In this document: in pieces, positions 62,304 to 64,000 of the stretch
Numbering within the stretch: the stretch's first letter is position 1
Layout: every line of letters starts with the position of its first letter
From: JBBRVW01 sp963784645
GTDB lineage: Bacteria; Actinomycetota; Actinomycetes; JACCUZ01
Assembly: GCA_963784645.1 (NCBI GenBank)
Contig: CAWARY010000020.1
Span: 62,001 to 126,000 of the forward strand
Direction of reading: 5' to 3'
Length of the DNA stretch: 64,000 nt
Position numbers and translations under genes: made by a program
The notes under the pieces: generated by a model
Told to the model about the DNA's origin: nothing
The model's input: the letters and a program-made list of their open reading frames with translations, nothing else
Databases searched by the model: none

Positions 62304-63170
62304 ATGGGCGACGCAGCGGACGGCGCACCGAAGGTGACCGACCTCCGGCTCGTGGCAGTCACCGACGGCCGCGGTCACCTCGTCCTCGAGGACGACCAGA
62401 GCCGCCAGTTCCGCGTGCCGGTCGACGAGCGCCTCGCCAACGCCCTGCGCTCCCCCGAGCGCCCCCGTTCCGATGGTCCCCGACGAGACGGCCAGCTGGA
62501 GATCGCCTTGGAGAGTCAGCTCAGCCCCCGCGAGATCCAGGCCCGCGTCCGCGCCGGCCACAGCGTCGACGAGGTCGCCATCGCTGCGGGCATCAGCGCC
62601 GAGCGGGTCGAGCGCTACGCCGTGCCCGTCCTGGCCGAGCGGCAGCACGTCGTCGAGCTGGCCCAGCGCGCCCCCGGCCGGCGTGCCAGCGCGGGCAAGG
62701 CGCCAGCCCTGGCCGAGGTCGTCGAGGCGCGGTTGGCCGAGCAGAACGTCGCCGTCGACTCCCTCGCCTGGGACGCCTGGCGCGGCGACGACGGCCGCTG
62801 GGTCGTCAGCGTCACCTACCCGGGCACCGCCCGCGACCGGGTCGCCACCTGGTCCTTCGACCCTCGCGGTCGGGTCCTGGCCGCGGCCGACGACGAGGCC
62901 CGCTGGCTGGCCGGCGACGACGCCACCGAGCGCGTCGCGGACGACCGGCCGACCGCGATCCGGCGGCTGTCCGCCGTGCCCGGCGGCGCCGACGGACGCC
63001 CCGAGGGTCCGGCCGAGGCGCCCGCCCTGCGGGCCGACGAGCCCTACGACCGCGAGGCCGACGAAGCCAGGCACCACGAGCCGCAGCAGGCGGCGGCCGC
63101 GGCGCGCGGTCGCCGGCCGGCCGTCCCGGCCTGGGACGACATCATGTTCGGCCCCCGCCGCCGCGACTGA
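62304..63170 (+). CDS. sepH: Septation protein SepH (DUF3071)
   Basis: Protein of 288 residues: conserved N-terminal DUF3071 domain with a helix-turn-helix-like SPREIQARVRAGHSVDEVAI, preceded by LRLVAVTDGRGHLVLEDDQS. After about residue 105 comes AEVVEARLAEQNVAVDSLAW, a second conserved patch with WRGDDGRWVVSVTY, then a disordered acidic/basic C-terminus ending VPAWDDIMFGPRRRD. SepH binds FtsZ and promotes its assembly at division septa in Streptomyces and mycobacteria. GGGAGG precedes the ATG. It is flanked by MFS and sulfurtransferase genes as in Streptomyces. Confidence 0.96.
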   Translation: MGDAADGAPKVTDLRLVAVTDGRGHLVLEDDQSRQFRVPVDERLANALRSPERPRSDGPRRDGQLEIALESQLSPREIQARVRAGHSVDEVAIAAGISAERVERYAVPVLAERQHVVELAQRAPGRRASAGKAPALAEVVEARLAEQNVAVDSLAWDAWRGDDGRWVVSVTYPGTARDRVATWSFDPRGRVLAAADDEARWLAGDDATERVADDRPTAIRRLSAVPGGADGRPEGPAEAPALRADEPYDREADEARHHEPQQAAAAARGRRPAVPAWDDIMFGPRRRD

Positions 63171-63178
63171 GCCAAGGT

Positions 63179-63240
63179 CCTTGAGTGGCGCGTTGTGGCT
63201 GTATATCGGCCTCAGATCTGCCACTACGCGCCACTCAAGG
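63179..63240. terminator. Bidirectional hairpin between sepH and sulfurtransferase
   Basis: CCTTGAGTGGCGCGT (63179-63193) pairs perfectly with ACGCGCCACTCAAGG (63226-63240), and the stem continues with mismatches around an AT-containing loop. It starts 9 bases after the sepH stop. The following 127 bases to the next stop hold no gene. Confidence 0.8.
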
Positions 63241-63367
63241 CATCGGACGTGCCGGGAGGCGTCGCGGGCGGCGGGACGGCGCGACTGCCTCCGCCTGTCC
63301 TTGCTGGTCTGACCTCAGCCATCGGCGGGTGACGCAGTGACAACCCCGCCGGGACGGTGTGGACCCG

Positions 63368-64000
63368 TCAGCCTGGATCGGACCCGGTGGCCACCGGGCG
63401 CGCCGGGTCGGTGACCCAGTCCGACCAGGACCCGGCGTACAGGGCGGCGTGGACGCCGACGGCCTCGAGGGCCAGCACGGTGTGCGCCGCCGTCACGCCG
63501 GAGCCGCAGTAGGCGCCGACGGGTCGGCTGCCGTCCGCACCGACGGCGGTGAACCGGGCCCGCAGCACGTCGAGGTCGAGCAGGGTCCCGTCCGGACCGG
63601 CGTGCTCGCGGGTCGGCAGGCTCACCGCGCCCGGGACGTGGCCGGCGACCGGGTCCAGCGGCTCGGTGTCGCCGCGGTAGCGCTCCCCCGCCCGCGCGTC
63701 GAGCAGGACGCCGTCGCGAGCCAGGGTCGCGGCCGCTTCGGCGTCCAGGATCGGCATGGATCCCGGCCGGGCCACCAGGTCACCCGGCACCGGTGTCACG
63801 TCGCCCGTCTCGATCGGCATCCCGGCCGCGGTCCAGGCCCGAAGCCCACCGTCGAGCAGCCGCACGTCGGTGTGCCCGAGCCACCGGAGCAGCCACCAGG
63901 CGCGGGCCGCGATCGAGCCCTCGACGTCGTCGTAGACCACCACGGGCCGGCCGCCGCTGACCCCGAGACGTCGCACCGTCGCCTCGGCGGCCCCCGGTGC
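63368..64000 (-). CDS. sseA: Thiosulfate/3-mercaptopyruvate sulfurtransferase, C-terminal part
   Basis: About 210 C-terminal residues are visible; the start lies beyond the right edge. Two rhodanese modules are indicated: the end of the inactive first (VVVYDDVEGSIAARAWWLLR, LLDGGLRAWTAAGMPIETGD) and the full second (ILDAEAAATLARDGVLLDAR, RYRGDTEPLDPVAGHVPGAV) with the catalytic loop GAYCGSGVTAAHT, whose CGSGVT sequence is the mercaptopyruvate-type active site. It transfers sulfur to thiol acceptors in the cytoplasm. Position next to sepH agrees with Streptomyces. Confidence 0.93.
   Translation of the reverse strand, partial: APGAAEATVRRLGVSGGRPVVVYDDVEGSIAARAWWLLRWLGHTDVRLLDGGLRAWTAAGMPIETGDVTPVPGDLVARPGSMPILDAEAAATLARDGVLLDARAGERYRGDTEPLDPVAGHVPGAVSLPTREHAGPDGTLLDLDVLRARFTAVGADGSRPVGAYCGSGVTAAHTVLALEAVGVHAALYAGSWSDWVTDPARPVATGSDPG

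Overview
The window is chromosomal DNA from a high-GC actinomycete. Evidence is the strong G/C bias at third positions, frequent GTG starts, ATGA and GTGA stop/start overlaps, and actinobacterial marker families (DUF3000, DUF3159, DUF3710, DUF3093, DUF4193, SepH, HemQ). From memory, the gene order follows the conserved backbone seen in Mycobacterium tuberculosis around Rv2676c-Rv2701c (hemQ, hemY, hemE, DUF3000, RNase D, dxs, rRNA methyltransferase, APC permease, two TrkA proteins, DUF3159, OB-fold protein, DUF3710, dut, DUF3093, DUF4193, suhB). It also resembles Streptomyces (hemE to fadAB, xylFGH-rok7B7, dxs, sepH, sulfurtransferase). The genus cannot be named from the sequence alone. No rRNA, tRNA, CRISPR array, prophage or insertion sequence was recognised.

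Layout. 1-7.5 kb: heme genes (hemQ, hemY, hemE), a DUF4349 lipoprotein, an exporter, DUF3000, an atypical LuxR-type regulator and RNase D. 7.6-9.4 kb: an iron-uptake unit behind a DtxR/IdeR-like box (EfeU permease plus a two-domain cupredoxin lipoprotein). 9.5-14.4 kb: AlkD-like repair protein, methyltransferase and fadA-fadB. 14.5-22.4 kb: an accessory stretch with a Vgb-like propeller, VOC proteins, GNAT, TfoX-N, an orphan LanC-like protein, and SoxR divergent from an SDR/QueA-like pair. 22.4-29.7 kb: tripartite tricarboxylate transporter tctCBA divergent from a CitAB-type two-component system, a cupin and a PLP enzyme. 30-33 kb: SIMPL protein and dxs. 33.3-41.9 kb: phytase-like protein, then xylBA, ROK repressor and a sugar ABC transporter. 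42.5-45.3 kb: aconitase. 45.4-52.1 kb: thioesterase, an RsbW-like ATPase with a partner, rRNA methyltransferase, a KimA-like permease and two RCK proteins. 52.2-64 kb: conserved core genes through dut, DUF885, suhB, hemH, an MFS transporter, sepH and a partial sulfurtransferase.

How the genes work together. Four enzymes of the coproporphyrin-dependent heme route (hemE, hemY, hemQ, hemH) sit at the two ends of the window, and iron import is nearby. Sugar uptake, isomerisation and phosphorylation form one same-strand block under a ROK repressor. Citrate-type uptake is paired with its own sensor and with aconitase elsewhere in the window. Beyond ordinary genes, the most unusual features are two long imperfect palindromic intergenic elements (about 42.1-42.4 and 57.0-57.2 kb) sharing a GACCCGCCGTCG core, a QueA homologue with altered signature motifs in a probable SoxR regulon, a stand-alone LanC-like protein with a Cys-Cys-Cys zinc set, and a K+ module with RCK regulators but no TrkH.
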